Below are positions 1 through 12,297 of a DNA stretch of 64,000 bases, piece by piece. The notes below the pieces were generated by a model that worked only from the letters and a program-made list of their open reading frames with translations, had not been told where the DNA came from and ran no database searches. Source of the stretch: Cordylochernes scorpioides. Taxonomy: Eukaryota > Arthropoda > Arachnida > Pseudoscorpiones > Chernetidae. The stretch's first letter is position 1. Every line of letters begins with the position of its first letter. A program made the translations under genes and the position numbers. The stretch covers positions 6,511,117 through 6,575,116 of the forward strand of contig CP092872.1 in assembly GCA_030710605.1 (NCBI GenBank), read 5' to 3'.

Positions 1-3000
1 ATTTGAAGAGGAATTATTAATATTTTTTTTGGGAAGATCGAATATAAAATATTTTCGTTTTGAGACGGTTAAAATGACCTAGAGCAATGGGTTATTTTGT
101 TTTACAAGATTTGTTTTCCAGAGAGGTACTAAGAACTCAGGTGGGAGGACATATATCACAAGATATGAGTTAGACCTAGTTTCTATCCATCATAATTTAT
201 TTCAGAATTAGTTTGAGTATTTTTTTTTTATTAAAGGGATTTTTTTTGGTCAAAGTTTATGAGTACACATCCTATGGATAAGCTAAACAATGTATAGTAG
301 GGGTAAACTACATGTTAAAATAAAGGACAAAGGTGGGAGAGATTTCAACCACAGGTAATGTAATTTGGAAGTAATCTGGTTGTGAGAGGCTTCCTTTTGT
401 ATAAGAGAGGCAGGGAACACGCCAGACAAACACTCCCAGTGACAAGTTAGTAAGGACAAGTTTTATCTTTGTTAGATATTACACGAGTTTTGAGATACTA
501 GTGAGATAACCTGGACCCCTCAGTGCATATCTATTCGTTTTATTATTTTTATATATCATATATCATATATTTTGTTCTCATTATTATATCCATGTATATT
601 CGTATATGTAGAAGCACGATTCATATCATAGATATGTGTGGACATTTTGGTAGCAGCGTTGTTACCATCTTCGGACAAATGTACCGAATAAAGATTTTAA
701 TCACAATTTATATATTCATTTGTATTCATTATATATATATATATATCAAACCATTTTTTTTTACTTATAGTAAATACCCATTTTAATATTTCTTATTTTT
801 ATCTAACATCGCGTATATCCATATTGTTCCAATATTTTTTTTGTATGCATCGTATTCGTGCAGCTCTAATATGTATATTTTTTTTTGTTTCTGTTTTACA
901 CTATTATTTTAATGTCATCGATAGGAGTTGCAACTTTAGATTTTTTTTTTACTATCATTGTCATTTTGAACATGTATAGCCATTCCTTCGCTGCCATATG
1001 TATCGTATAGAACTAATAAAGTTTTTTTTTTTAGATGTGTTTTAGGAATTGGGCATGTCTACCATACAAACACAATTCCTTGGCGCCCATAATTATTATG
1101 TTAACCTGAATGGCATAAGAATCTGTTTTGCACAGAACCTGTGTATAGACCACCCCTTCTCCACCCACTGGGACTGCGGTCGGGGATGTGTGGTCTCGAC
1201 TCACATCTGGGTCAAGACTCCATGGAATACAGACAGCAAAGGGATGGGCTTAGTACATTGCCCATAGAATGGTAAGGGTAGAACTTCCTTCTGTTTCACG
1301 ATGAATTAACCTGCCCCAGGTTCCATGGCCCGTCTGTTCCCCCTTTGCCGGAGTGTCAGTGATTGCATAGTGGTATCGTAAAAGAATGCATTTCTCCCAA
1401 TTTCATATTTTCTCATGGAGTATTTGATCAGATATGAATTGAAATAAACTCATTCTTTCACTCTGGCAGGGGAGGAATTGTTGGGTCACATTTCACCAAA
1501 CAGACCCAACAAAGATGTAAACATTCTTTTACATCCTATTTACATACGCGCAGTGTCTCGCCGAAAGTGTTTGGTGTACAGATGGATGTCCCACGGCAAT
1601 GGCCGACGGTGGTTCAAAGACCAAGCCGGGAGGGAGACGCAGCGCTGGACGCGGATACCCGTGGATACTAAGATATATCAAGGAAGGCACAGCCCTGGTC
1701 AGAAGCCCGACGAAAACAGGAGCAGGAGTCCAACCACAACATAAGCAGAAAGCTGACGGGCAGTGGAGAAGCCACCTCAACAAGAAGAAACGGACATCCA
1801 GCATGCGACTTTGTAAAACCTCCTTTTTAATTCTTGTATATATATGACCTGTGACATGACATTTTGATAGATGGGGACCATTTATTAATATTCTTGGGAT
1901 TTCTTAAAGAAGAAATTAGCATATAGGTCTCTCAGAGGGGTAGCATCCTAGATTGGATTTTAATTCCATTGATTAATTTAAATTTATCTCCCAATAAGAC
2001 AGATAAATTCCGAATTTGGGTTAATATTTAGTTTAAATTGATCTTTCATAAGCCGTGTAAGAATATTTCTAATTCATAATTTCCGTAAAAAAAAAAAATT
2101 TAATAAAATATATTTTCTCTCAATAAGACAGATAAATTCTGAATTTTGGTTAATATTTATGTTAAATTGATTTTTCATAAGCTGAGTTAGAATATTTCTA
2201 ATTCATAATATTTTTTTAATATTATTCTTATTCCTTAATTTTTAACTCTAATATTATTATTTTTCTATTTAATATTTCGAGAATTTAGTATATTCAAGAT
2301 TTATTATTCTGTGGGAGTTTGGGATTGAGGGCGCTGAAAAAAAGGGATAGGGGGCTAGAATTTTGGGGGGCTGGACCAAGGACCATTCAGTATGGGCCAG
2401 GCTTTCGAGATGGGCAGAGCAGATTTTCATCGGGCGAGAAGTAGGTAGCCGAGGTGTTTAGGTAAGTCTTAACCTAGATTTTATTATAAAGATATATATG
2501 TAGAAACATTGACGAAGTCATGATAGGTATAAAGGATTTTTTTGATAAAGACGTCTTGTCATTATGGCGAGTTCATATTGAGAGAGGGACTTATTCATGC
2601 CCTAATAGATAGATTATATCTTGCCCAAGCAAGATCACCTTTGAATGTGGCGTTATAGATTTATATTTTTTTTACCTAATTATGTCATGTCATAGTAAAT
2701 ACAATTTGTTTTATATTTTATTTTTTTTAAAATCCCTTTCTTTGTCGAATAAAAGTTGATGTGGTAAATTATAATGTGTACTAATGTCTATATAAAACCA
2801 CAGATCACACATAAACCTTGGTGCGTATGTTATAGATATTGAGTGTATTATAAGAGGTTCATTGCCTTATCATAAACGGTGAATATGTATACACCTGAAT
2901 TTCTTTATATGCTAAAGGAGATCAAGATATAAATGTCTTTATAATCGATGCTCAATTACAAGACACATGTTAATCAGAGTGTATACAATATTTACCGTAT

Positions 3001-3246
3001 ATGATGTAATGTAAGAGCGTATCCTACGTCCCAAAATTTTATCTTGGAACAAACTACATATTTTGGTTATTGATATGGGTCTCTGTGTTCGTCATACAAT
3101 ATCGAGTGTATATCTGAGTGTAAATTTGGTTATTGTACATGTTGATGTAAGTATTTGGCGAGTGTTACATTTGTATGTCTAGTCAAAGGATGGAATTTAG
3201 TCATCTAGATGTAGGAGGTCCTGGCTTTGGGACTCTACATCTGCAT
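1..3246. other. AT-rich stretch, no recognisable gene
   Basis: No open frame here shows a domain I recognise. Short frames at 1049-1267 and 1478-1847 lie in locally GC-richer sequence and stay uncharacterised. Fragments resemble parts of an LTR element: a TATAAG box near 400, TTTTGGTAGCAGCG at 645 (primer-site-like), and a purine run at 1465-1478 followed by TGTTGGGTC with its inverted partner GACCCAACA at 1503. No second matching LTR is present, so this is only a hint. Confidence 0.5.
1985..2212. repeat. Tandem duplication, two copies with 129-bp period
   Basis: Two diverged copies of about 100 bp, both containing AATAAGACAGATAAATTC-like sequence (1993 and 2122) and both ending in TTCTAATTCATAAT. 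They lie in AT-rich DNA with no gene nearby. Confidence 0.7.
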
Positions 3247-3650
3247 ATTTTATTTTGTAAATATATATAAATAGTAAATATTTTGTTTGTTTTAATAAAT
3301 TCCTAGAATACAAACTTTTCATGTGATCCCTTTAAACTCTCTGATAGGTTTTTGGTTTATTTTTGCCTTATATTTATTATTGAAAAATATTTTTAATTGT
3401 TAAGGCAACATGTGTTTAAAAACCCATTGGATATAAAGGGTCGTTTCTCTTTTCATCAATTATTTTATTTCCAAAGCGCTATATCCCGCAAGGGATACTT
3501 GCACCAAACAAGGAGAAAAGTTTATTTACATAAGTTATTTACATTATTCAATGCATGAAAACACTAGAGATACAGATTTTGTAGAAAGTTTAGAATATAT
3601 TTACAAAATGAATTGAACTTTAATATGTTTTTTTTTTTATCGGAAATCAA
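3247..3650 (+). repeat. Detached copy of the DPRR-gene 3' flank
   Basis: Closely matches the sequence downstream of the DPRR-repeat gene in block A (21930-22347), including the AATAAA signal and the stretch around TATCCCGCAAGGG. No gene copy precedes it, so it is either a remnant of another module or an independent copy of the flank. Homology begins just after CTACATCTG and stops at a T-rich tract near 3650. Confidence 0.8.
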
Positions 3651-4002
3651 ATCGTTATTTTTTATAAGCATATTTTTTCTTATTCTTACTGAGAAGATGG
3701 GCATCGCAGTCAAGATCCATCGCGGTCACTCATTCAACTCAGGCAATTTCAAGGGTTAATACGCTGGGGCGGGTGCCTCAGGGGTTGGGTGAAAAAGCTG
3801 CCGTCTATTTAAACTATATTGATTTTGAAACAACTAAATGAATTGCAAAAATAATTAAATCAAATACCTAAACACTAATATGATACAATTTTTGCCATCA
3901 CACACTTTTTGCCTGTGGTTTATGTGTTACTTCTGTATTGCTATTCTATGGCACTTCTACTATTTATTATTGATATACTTTCAGTATGAAGGATACTTCA
4001 CT

Positions 4003-4040
4003 CGGGGGATTTCTCGGGCGAAGCCGGGTCATTATTCTAG
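4003..4040 (+). mobile_element. Helitron-like 3' terminus
   Basis: A short GC-rich hairpin (CGGGCGAAGCCGGG) is followed by TCATTATT and CTAG, the layout of a Helitron 3' end. It differs from the more common hairpin in this window, which has GTT in its loop, so it marks a different subfamily. The sequence to its left (3690-4000) may be the body of that element but has no recognisable Rep or helicase coding sequence. Confidence 0.5.
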
Positions 4041-4116
4041 TCCCTATATATATATATATATATAAGTCAGAACAAAAAAGCAATTTTTATTCAGTCATAT
4101 AAAACGTCGTTACATT

Positions 4117-7100
4117 TCAATTGTTAGTGGGGGAGGGGGTACAATTAAAATCTATCTCTATTAAATATTTGTAAATTTCGTATTTCTTCTTATTTAAAAT
4201 TCGACGTAATTCTGGATTTCCGCGGTCTAGGATGAAGTTGGCTGGGCTGAAGATATATAAGCGGTCGACAATCCGACATTCTTCAGTTGCTTCTTTTATT
4301 TTCTTTTCGTAAATTCACACTCTAGGTATCGATGTAGTATGTCTGGAGATCCTCCGCACGCAGTGCAGGTGGGCCTTCCATTCCTGGTCGGGTGTGGCAG
4401 GGCTCTTAATTTCAGTCTCCAGGCGATATCGTCGTCGATGTTACGTTTTTTATGCCAGGATGGCGCAGTGTTGAAATTCCACTTTGCAGCTCTTTCTTCA
4501 GCGCGTTTAAAGTTAAAATTGGTCGATAAAATTCTATTTCGTAGTGCGTTACTCTTTATATGTGAGAAAAGGCGTGATTCGTAAACGATGGGAAGATGCA
4601 CGCAGGAAGAATGGTTTTGAAGTTTAAAAGTCGTGTTTTTCGTCTGGTTGTAAAACTCGGCAATTCGTTGTAGATCGTTTCGGATATTTCGCGTGGCATG
4701 GGAAAATAGATCATTTGCCTCGCGCATTTCGTCGTTCGTATCTATAAAATCTTTCTGGCGTTTCAAGTTTCTTGTGCTGAAGACGGCAGAGTTCTGTAGA
4801 TAAAGGCCGTGTAAGAGGCGGCATTTCGGTATAACGAGGTGTAAATAATATTTTCGCGAAAGCTGCTTGAAGTCAATATTAAATTTATAAACGATGTTAC
4901 GCCAGCTTGCTAAAATTTGTTTTCTTCGCGGTGAGAGAAATCCGTGTAGATCGTAATTAAAAAGATTGAAGTAGTTGGTCGCATTTTTATTCTCAAATAG
5001 AAATTCGTTTTCGTTCTGATGTCCATTAATTTGCTTTTGTATACGTTTTAACGTGAATAAATCGCGTTGCGTGGCGAGGTGGAGCAAAGCGAGGCCGCCG
5101 TTCACGATAGGTAAACAATTTATTGAGGAATTTGTCCAGGTTGTATTTAGGTATAGGGCGACATCAATATCTTTCTGTATATCGTTGTGGATTACGTCTT
5201 CAGGTAGAGTCGCGTTTATTTTATATGTAAATTTCGGTATCAATCTTTCGATAATATATCGCGTCTTCTGTATAAGCGAGAGCGACGAAATATGGGATTT
5301 AACAACACGCACCGCTTGTTGAAATTCTTCGCGCAGGTTTTCTTTCTCCGTTTTGAAGGGCGTTTTTTGCGTTTTCAACTAAGATGCCAAGCACTTTGAT
5401 TTGGTCTCTCCTCATTTTAATTTCCCTCGGAGTGTCGGTTCTGTTGCCCCAGCTGCCACACCACAGCCCTTTGTTTTTCCCAAAGTTTATATTTATGCCG
5501 GGAGACCCGCTTAAAATCTTGGAGACAGGAGTATATTCGCTTTCGTCTCTAATTAAGAACACCAGGTCGTCGGCGTAAATGTGTGTCGTGGTCGTGGAGC
5601 TCAGTTTGTCTCGTAAGTGAAAGATTAAAGCCGTCGTGGAGATCGAGAACAGTACCGCCGACAGCCCGCAGCCCTGACGAACTCCCCTTGTCACTTGTAT
5701 GGATGGAGAGGTTTCTTCATTTACGTCAATCTTAATTGCACTGTTGTTCAAGATTATCTTGATCCATTTGATAAAGATTTTTGGTATACCGATTCTCTCA
5801 AGAGTCGCAATTAGGAAGTTTCTGTTGAGTGATTCAAACGCCCTCTGTAGGTGGAGGACGACGATCGCGAGGGGCGTGTTGAGGAGGTTTGCCGCGTAGA
5901 CGCTGTATTCGATATCAGGGAGTATGTCGAATATTGATCTATTCATAATTGCATATTTCTGTTCAATAGGAACAATTTGCGGGGAGTAGGGTTTTAAGTT
6001 TTGCGAGTAATAATTTAGACAAGATTTTATAATCTGTGTTCATCATCGTGATAGGTCTCCATTCACCCAACGTCTTTGGGCTCGGCTTCTTTGGTAGGAG
6101 AATCAGCCTCCCCACTCTCATATGTTCAGGTAGTTCATCTTCCTCTTGAGCATTAGTAAATATCGTGAGAAGTAGATCTGCGGCGTCGTTCGGGTATTTT
6201 TTATAAAATTCCGCGGGAATCTTGTCTTCTCCAGCCATCTTTTTATTGGGAAGTTGCTTAATTGCATTAATTATGTCGCCTCTCGTTATAAAGTGTTGTT
6301 CATCGAAGTTGAAGTCGATGTCGAGGCGCGGGATAGTATTTGTATACTTTACGATGTCGTTTAGATTTATAGATTCGTCGGCTCTAGATTGATCGCGGTA
6401 GTGTTTAAAAATATAATTTAAAATATTTCGATTATCGGTCAGCAGTATGTCGTTCTCGTTAAAAAGCGAAGTAATAGCGGGCTTGTGACCCATCGGCCTT
6501 GGGACCATATACCTCAGACAAGCATTAGCAACTTCCAAAATAAGTCTTTTTATACATCTCCATTTAGCAATTGCGTTTAAATTCATATAGTTCGAATAAA
6601 AGTTTTCAAGTTCAAAAGCATATATGTCATCGAAGAGGCGGGCGGTAATTCGTCTGTCAATTTTTCGCACTAACTTCATTCTCTCGGTGCTTAAACGGGC
6701 GATGATAGCGTTGTGGTCAGATAGCGAGTAAGATAATGTTTTGCATTTTTCCAAGTTTCTTATTAAATCGGGCGTAGTTAAGATATAGTCGATGCGTGTT
6801 TCAAAAGGTGTGCCGTTCACAGTCGCGAAGTGCGTGACCCCGTGAATTCCCGGATTAAGATAACTAAATGCGTCGATTAGGTTATATTTTCTTTTAAAAT
6901 CATTTAGCATTTTTCTCTTTCTCTGTGAGTCCGTTCTTCCAGGCTTATCTCGTATGTTAAAGTCTCCAAGTATAATTTTGGACGTGTCGTTCGGGAAATT
7001 TTCAATATATCGTTCAATCAAGGTAAAGTCGTTAAAAGCTTCATCCGGATTGTGCGTAACATGTACATTTATTAGTAAAACGAGTTTTCTTTTCAAGGTG

Positions 7101-7420
7101 CATTCGAACGCACAGATCTTTCCGCTTTTGATAACTTTGAAGTTTTCGTTAGGAATTGTGCGATTTAGAATAATAAATTGTCCGCTTCCGCAATTGCTTT
7201 TTTTATTTGCATATATGTCGTAGTTTTCAAATTCTTTTCTCGATAATAATAGGTCTTTGTTTGTTTCTTGTATAGCGTAAATGTCTGCTTTAAGCTTCTT
7301 CGTCCATTTGCAGAAGTAATCTTCTCTTTCTCTTCCAGATATACCGCGGGCGTTGAGCGTGACTATTTCTAAAAATTCGTGTTCAGAAACGTCGAAGGAT
7401 GGCTGAGAACAGTCCAACAT
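4117..7420 (-). pseudogene. LINE ORF2 (endonuclease-reverse transcriptase), copy A, frameshifted
   Basis: Begins at the ATG at 7420. The N-terminal part is an APE-type endonuclease with IVTLNARGIS, AIQET, ILGDFN and SDHNAI motifs (about 7360-6690). Reverse transcriptase follows, with EWRPITMMNTDYK, GVRQGC and the catalytic YADD near 5570. The C-terminus has a CxxCG...HRYxxC zinc-binding motif (4380-4300). EWRPITMMNTDYK and the zinc motif fit the Tx1/L1 group. Frame breaks lie near 5985 (extra T in a T run), near 5360, and near 4305 (one T missing in a T run), judged against copy B, which is intact at each place. Targeted nicking and reverse transcription are family knowledge; this copy should not make full-length protein as assembled. 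Confidence 0.88.
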
Positions 7421-7616
7421 CCAAAAATAAAAAATAAATAAAGTAAGGAAGAATTTAAACTGGTAAAGGAAAGTATATAAAGGAAGGTAAAATAAAATAA
7501 ATCGTGTTAGTGTAAAAGGTAAATATATACAAATAAATAAAAACGAGAAGGTAAGATAAAGAAGGTAAAAAAAAAGAGGGTAAAAGGAATCGTGATAAAA
7601 AAAAAGAGAAAGTAGA

Positions 7617-9060
7617 TTAAGTAAGGTTTTCTTCCTCCATTGTTTTCAAGAGATCCCTGATTCTACTATAGTATTTTTCATAGACTTTCTTTTCATCTGG
7701 CTTCACTTTGTGCCAGGCATTCTTTCGTTGACGAATTTCTTCGCGGAAAGTTGTGAGGTCTTGCTTTAAGTTGGGGTGCTTGTCCATCTGTTCAAGAATC
7801 TTGGTTTTTCTCGTGCGACCAGATTTACAACAAAGAGCCTTGAGGATCTTCACCATTCTAGGGTTTAACTCCGGTTCACAAAATTCAGATTCGCGCTCGA
7901 GTTGTGAGGATGCCACAGAAAGTTCTGAGAGCGCTACAGATTCGTTATCCTCTGATAGTTCGTCCTGCCCTCGCCTGGGAAAATCATCCTCGCTAGGCAA
8001 AACCTGCAGGATGTCTTCACTCGTAGGTTCCTGCGCATCTTTAGGTTCTCCTTCTTGCATTGGTTCTACATTCTTGGATAGAACCTCAGTAGGAGGGTTG
8101 GACTTTGGTCTCTTTCCGAGGTCGTTTAAAGCATAAGGGGGTGTTGGGACGTCAGTTAATTCTGCTAAGATTCTCTTTCTGCTCGTGTACTTTGTCTCTG
8201 GGGGTATGTTCATCACCTTCAGGTGGTGTCGGGACTGTAGTTGGAGTTCCTTCTAACATGTCGACGGTGACAAGTTGATTTACAGTATCCCTGATATTTT
8301 TGTTGAAGGGACATTTATCTTTTTTGTGGCCGTGGCGCCTGCAATCTGCGCAGATCACATCCTCACCGACATAGATGCGGAATGATCTGTTCATATAATT
8401 TATAATGATCAATGCTGGCATGTCAGTCGAATCTTTTTTCTTAAATACGACCTCTCTCCTCAGGGATGACAGGTGTTTTAGTAAGGGGTTATCCGTGGGG
8501 AAGGGCAGGGGGCGGATGGAGATGATCTGCCCATATGGCTCAAGGGCCTTGGCGATGTCTGCATCCTGGATAAACGCCAGGACACCTGATAAAATATATT
8601 TTTTAGGCACGTTGAAAAGCGGCGTAGGAAAAATTTTCGTTTTTTGCACCTCAAACCTATAATTGATTAGGATTTGGGCGAGTTCTCCGTTGGCCACTGA
8701 GACGATCGCCTGGCCATTGATTTTTCCCACTGAGTGAATATTTTCATGCCCGACAACCGCTGCAATTCCAGCCAGGTGTTCTTCAGCGGTGGAATTTGGT
8801 AGGCTTTGAAATTGTATAGCGGAATGAATATTTCCGCTTCTCTTTTCATAAGTCGTTTTTCTCAATTCAACGTGCTTCTTTCTTTCTTCAATAGAGAAAT
8901 GACGTTTTGGGGCATGCAAATTTTGTAAATTTGGATTTTTTGAAGATGATTGTGAAGGATGAATTTTCACCGTTTCATTAGATGAGCTTGATGGGATGTG
9001 ATTACTTGATGAGGTGGATGGCGAATCAGATGAAGCAACGACCGGCTTGGCCGTTGCCAT
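7617..9060 (-). pseudogene. LINE ORF1 (zinc-knuckle RNA-binding protein), copy A, frameshifted
   Basis: Starts at the ATG at 9060, about 200 bp inside the element, and should give about 480 residues. The N-terminus is Ser-rich. The central region has a VPKKYILSGVLAFI-like fold typical of Tx1 ORF1 proteins, then a CADCRRHGHKKDKC zinc knuckle (C-x2-C-x4-H-x4-C). The tail is acidic and Ser/Glu-rich, ending in a basic, helical stretch. Relative to copy B, 8 bases are missing near 8216, which breaks the frame between the zinc knuckle and the tail. ORF2 starts 196 bases downstream of the stop at 7617. The likely role is to bind LINE RNA in the transposition particle. Confidence 0.85.
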
Positions 9061-10004
9061 GACGATGATGCAAAGTTACAACTTGTAGCTTTCCTAATTT
9101 ATGAAAAATAGAAAATTTCAAACTTGATGAAAATTTATGAAATATGAATTGAAATGATGCCCGAACTTAGGCGAACAAGATGATATATATTATGTTAAAT
9201 AAACTTAACTTTAGGAAGCGAAAATGGCGAAATACACGGAGCTCGTGCGACGCGTGGCCGCACGGTCAGTGTATGTATGTATGAATGTATGTGGGTATCT
9301 ATGGCGGCTATACACGTCCACAATACGTAACTAATCTGACTGAAATTTTAACAGTATATAGAGTAGAATCTGGAAAAACTTATAGTGAAAATTTCAGGTC
9401 TCTATCCCGAATATTCTTCGAGTTATTTGCAAATTGCGTTGCAAATTTGCCTTTTCGCTCGCAAGCAGCGCCTCTAGCGGTGAAGATGGGAGGTAGTTAA
9501 TATCAGCTGACCTAATGTACATGTAAAACGTGTTTTGACAGGACATAGAGAAAAATCTGGAAAATATATTTATCTGATTTTTATTAAATAAAAAATAAAA
9601 TTGACAGGCTCTGGGCAAAAATAGTTGTTTTTTTTAGTCAGAAAATGATGATGACAATATTGCTGTATCATGTTTGATTATCAGATACAAAATTATATCG
9701 GAAAAAAATCCAAAAAGCAGAGACCACGGGTGAAATCAGTTCATCTTTTTGTACGCAGGATCAAAATTCTAACAGAAAAACTTCTATGTTTTGCATTTCT
9801 TTCTATGTTCTGCTTCAATGACGTGTAACGACCGAAGTAATAAGCGTGAACTTGTTATAGCCCTTATTGTTACTTAAAGAATAAAAACTTTTTTGTTACC
9901 CTAATAATAATATTTAATAATTTGCTTTAATCATCTTTAATTTACAACTACTTTTCATATAAATTATTTTTAATTCTACTATATATATATCAACATATAT
10001 AGTC

Positions 10005-10178
10005 ACGACCGTCTTTCCTCAATTCCTCATCGGCCGCTGTCACGGATGCGCGCGCATCATCATTATGATCATTATCTAATGATAATTATTATTATTATTA
10101 ATTAATATATATAGTCACGACCGTCTTTCCTCATTCCTCATCGGCCGGCCGCCTCTGTCACGGATGCGCGCGCACAGG
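10005..10178. repeat. Duplicated GC-rich segment inside the Helitron
   Basis: The run TATAGTCACGACCGTC through GGATGCGCGCGCA occurs twice, at about 10000-10048 and 10109-10174, separated by an AT-rich spacer with ATT repeats. The same pair recurs in block B (39390-39563). The CpG-rich GCGCGC contrasts with the AT-rich surroundings. Confidence 0.7.
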
Positions 10179-10179
10179 G

Positions 10180-10255
10180 AGGTCACGTGCTCGCCGGCTC
10201 CCTCGAGCCGGATTTGAACCAGCGACCTAAGGATCACCGTTGTAACATCTACAGT
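10180..10255 (-). repeat. tRNA-like sequence (SINE-type) in the Helitron
   Basis: On the minus strand the B-box GGTTCAAATCC (10210-10220) sits in a well-paired T arm (GCTGG/CCGGC). The 5' half does not fold into a complete tRNA. It therefore looks like a tRNA-derived relic rather than a working tRNA gene. Block B has the same sequence at about 39570-39645. Confidence 0.5.
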
Positions 10256-10292
10256 CGGGTAAAACACGGGCGTTGCCCGGGTCATTCGCTAG

Positions 10293-10883
10293 TATATATA
10301 TATAAGACAGTGTATGTATGTATGTATGTGTGTATCTATGTCGGCTATACACGTCCACAATACGTAACTAATCGACTGAAATTTAAACAGTATATAGAGT
10401 AGAATCTGGAAAAACTTATAGTGAAAAATTCAGGTCTCTATCCCGAATATTCTTCGAGTTATTTGCAAATTTGCCTTTTCGCTCGAAAGCAGCGCCTCTA
10501 GCGGTAAAGATGGGAGGTAATATCAGCTGACCTAATGTACATGCAAAACGTGTTTTGACAGGACATAGAGAAAAATCTGGAAAAGATATTTATCGGGTTT
10601 TTAGCCAATAAAAAATAAAATTGACAGATTCTGGGCAAAAATAGTTGTTTTTTAGTCAGAAAATGATGATGACAATATTGCTATATCATGTTTGATTATC
10701 AGATACAAAATTATATCGGGAAAAATTCCAAAAAGCTGAGACCACGGGTGAAACACAAAGTTTGGAGCGGGACGTTTCACAAGAGTGACATCCACGGCGC
10801 CAATTTATAATTGTAACGAATAGTATTTGAATAAAAACATTTAATCAGGTAAAACCTGGGCGTTGCCCGGGTCATTCGGCTAG
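10293..10883 (+). mobile_element. Second non-autonomous Helitron in tandem, block A
   Basis: Starts immediately after the CTAG of the preceding Helitron with a TA tract and a TATG microsatellite. It shares the body of the first copy, including GCAGCGCCTCTAGCGGT, and ends with the hairpin CTGGGCGTTGCCCGGGT plus CATTCGGCTAG at 10873-10883. No coding sequence. Its body is shorter than in block B (39683-40381) by about 110 bp near 10750. Confidence 0.7.
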
Positions 10884-11389
10884 TTTATAATAAAATTCAA
10901 AAATCACTTGATAAAAATAAAAAATAATTTAGGAAATCAATCCCATTTGTGTTTTTACATTGAAAAGAGAATAAAATAACTAAAGAATTATTGACTCGAG
11001 AGTAGATTTATCCTGGATACTTTAATTAAACCAAAGTTAGGTTTGTTAATAACAATGGTTGATAATTTATTTCTATTTAAGAAAACACTTTTTATATTTC
11101 AAAAATAGTTGTCTATAAGTTTTTCTATTTAAATATTCTATCTAAATATAGAATACTTTTATCTGGCGAAGAATTTTTCAAAATGTTAAGAAGAAGATTG
11201 ATGGAAACCATGATGGATCATGAGGGCCAAGAGCAAAAGGAACGGACGTTGGTACTATATAACTCTATTAGGATCTTGGTCTCAAGCTCTATGCCTTTCG
11301 GAAAGGTCAGTTGCTGACTGGGAATATGAAGAATAACAGAAAATGAAAGACTACTGTCCCCCACAACACCTGACACATGACTCTTGTGA

Positions 11390-12025
11390 AATACTGTGGT
11401 TCTTCTCTGATTAAAATAAATTTAACACACACAAAGATTTATTAAGACCACCGGTCTTATATAGATTCACCATAGGAAGAAATAATAGATGGAGCTCCTA
11501 TACTCCAGGCAGCGCAGCACCCAACAACAGCCTCCTGGTCCGACGCATGTCCAATGGCCACACGTTCCTTTGTGCATACGTCATGGTTTGCGAATCACTG
11601 AACAGGCGAGTGTAAATAAATTTGACATGGACCAAGAGGTAAGTCCCAGGAATGACATCTGGATCCGTAGTTAGGGGTACCTGTCATGATGTACATCAAA
11701 TTCCCTGCCTATGTGATGGTCCTTGGTGTTATCAGTAGTGATGGTGATATCATGCCTCCTGAATTCTTGTAGAAGGGCCTTAGGATGAACTCTGACATCC
11801 ATATAAATGTCCTTGAGACCGTTGTAAAACCTTAGATTGACATGGTAGCCGCTGGAAAGAAGTATGTCTTCCAACAGGACTCAGTTTCAGCCCACAAGGC
11901 AAAAAAAAGACACAATCGTGGTTGACACTTAACATCCTATGTCACTGGAATCCTGAGGCCCCTTAAGTCTCCAGGCTGAAACCACCTCGACTACCATGTA
12001 TGAGGCGTTGTTGAGAGATATATGA
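11390..12025 (+). pseudogene. Mariner-like transposase relic, module 1
   Basis: Reading across frames on the plus strand gives pieces of an IS630/Tc1/mariner transposase: FFSD near 11405, VISSDGDIMPPEF near 11725, KKYVFQQDS near 11857 (second catalytic Asp), and a degenerate NxLDYHV near 11980. Several stops and frameshifts interrupt it, so it is dead. The same relic stands at the same place in the other two modules (14930 and 40870), always just outside a DPRR gene. Confidence 0.65.
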
Positions 12026-12297
12026 GATTTATATCAAATTTTTCTACACTTTGTCTGAACAATTAGAAATATCTTGAAGTTAATAAATATAAGACAAAAA
12101 TAAACCTAAAAGCTATCAAAGTTTAAAGGGATCGCATGAAAAGTTTGTATTCTAGGAATTTATTTAAACAAAAAATAAAATATTTATTATTTTTATATAT
12201 TTACAAAATAGAATATGCAGACATCATTGAGAACCAATTTTCAGCGAATATCATCAGAGGATTCGCTGTTCATCTTGGTTCTTAGTCGTTCAACAAA

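Larger units (their letters stand above)
4071..9264 (-). mobile_element. Full-length Tx1/L1-like LINE, copy A
   Basis: A 5.2-kb non-LTR retrotransposon on the minus strand with two frames, ORF1 (nucleic-acid-binding) and ORF2 (endonuclease and reverse transcriptase). GTCAG flanks it at 4066-4070 and 9265-9269 as a 5-bp target duplication. The 3' end carries a polyadenylation signal (AATAAA on the minus strand, near 4086-4091), about 25 bp from ORF2. It sits in the Helitron 5' end between a TA tract and a TATG microsatellite. A near-identical copy is at 33449-38664. Confidence 0.9.
4041..10292 (+). mobile_element. Non-autonomous Helitron, block A, carrying a LINE
   Basis: Element parts are 4041-4070 and 9265-10292, separated by the inserted LINE. 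The right end has the Helitron terminal hairpin (CGGGCGTTGCCCGGGT region) followed by CATTCG and CTAG at 10289-10292. The left end is a TA microsatellite preceded by TCCC. The body contains no Rep or helicase frame. Related bodies occur at 10293-10883, 38665-40381 and 60135-60782. The next Helitron starts directly after its CTAG, giving a tandem arrangement. The exact 5' base is uncertain because the TA tract is repetitive. Confidence 0.65.

Noticed and set aside
1478..1847. Possible LTR starting TGTTGGGTC after a purine run
   Set aside because: No second LTR or coding region of an element could be matched; the inverted repeat alone is weak evidence.
7753..8136. Ser-rich plus-strand frame of 127 codons
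   Set aside because: Shadow of LINE ORF1 on the other strand; repeated identically in copy B for the same reason.
10005..10178. CRISPR-like pair of repeats
   Set aside because: Only two copies, in a eukaryotic Helitron, with no array structure.
11671..11874. Minus-strand frame of 67 codons, also at 15142 and 41156
   Set aside because: It is antisense to the mariner-like transposase relic, whose plus-strand motifs (VFQQD, MPPEF) explain the sequence.
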